Source of the DNA: Corynebacterium stationis
Lineage (GTDB): Bacteria > Actinomycetota > Actinomycetes > Mycobacteriales > Mycobacteriaceae
Direction of reading: 5' to 3'
NCBI RefSeq assembly: GCF_001941345.1
Contig: NZ_CP009251.1
Span: 2,356,001-2,420,000, forward strand
Length of the DNA stretch: 64,000 nucleotides
The notes beneath the pieces were generated by a model. The model was not told where the DNA came from. It worked only from the letters and a program-made list of their open reading frames with translations, and did not search any database. Positions within the stretch are counted from its first letter, which is position 1. Each line of letters starts with the position of its first letter. A program made the position numbers and the translations under genes. This document shows positions 63,992-64,000 of this stretch, in pieces.

Positions 63992-64000
63992 GACTCTTAC

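Overview
The window is a stretch of chromosome from a Corynebacterium. The gene order purF-purM, purS-purQ-purL, purC, purB, purD, phoRS-like two-component system, pyruvate:quinone oxidoreductase, cgmA-cgmR, thrE, otsA-otsB, a LacI regulator, a zinc ABC importer, cysS, ispF-ispD-carD, radA, carbonic anhydrase, mutY and clpC matches the layout I know from Corynebacterium glutamicum and, in part, from Mycobacterium. G+C looks like the mid-50s by eye, with no prophage, plasmid functions, CRISPR array or intact insertion sequence. A species near C. ammoniagenes, C. casei or C. stationis is a guess only.

Layout. 0-6 kb: PLP aminotransferase, YgfZ-type folate protein, DUF3073 protein, purM and purF. 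6-10.5 kb: small accessory genes, including a wrecked thiamine-diphosphate enzyme gene. 10.5-13.8 kb: purS-purQ-purL. 14-20.4 kb: a large secreted nuclease, the first of two HNH endonuclease paralogues, and a siderophore-type binding lipoprotein gene with defects at both ends. 20.4-26.4 kb: oligopeptidase B, purC, purB, purD. 26.4-36.3 kb: HIT protein, two-component system, TipA-like MerR regulator, MFS transporter, pyruvate oxidase, CgmA/CgmR efflux module, a decayed membrane-protein gene and tRNA-Thr(UGU). 36.5-46.8 kb: ThrE exporter, histone-H1-like protein, trehalose synthesis, LacI regulator, zinc uptake and an esterase. 46.8-48.1 kb: second HNH paralogue, inverted relative to the first. 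48.1-64 kb: rRNA methyltransferase, cysS, GlcNAc PTS and nagB, isoprenoid genes, carD, lipoprotein, radA, carbonic anhydrase, mutY and clpC.

How the genes work together. Eight purine genes (purF, D, L, Q, S, M, C, B) supply most of the PRPP-to-AMP/IMP path, split over three clusters. ThrE, OtsAB and the zinc importer form a second conserved housekeeping block. NagE and NagB form a GlcNAc/glucosamine route in which nagA is not seen.

The most notable signals are: (i) two HNH endonuclease genes in inverted orientation about 28 kb apart, with nearly identical C-termini and a shared upstream element carrying perfect DnaA-box-like TTATCCACA sequence and a TGAC-GTCA dyad; (ii) a siderophore-binding-protein gene whose best start is an ATG immediately followed by TAA and whose reading frame has lost its stop and runs across the opposite gene; (iii) about twenty genes with a TANNNT-like box 6-8 nt before the start codon, meaning probable leaderless transcripts; (iv) a 30-bp operator covering the whole cgmA promoter and a MerR-type 19-bp-spacer promoter before the TipA-like gene; (v) long hairpins and a short unit coding for a 46-residue peptide that I cannot assign. 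All functional statements are from reading the sequence and recalled family knowledge; no database search was run.
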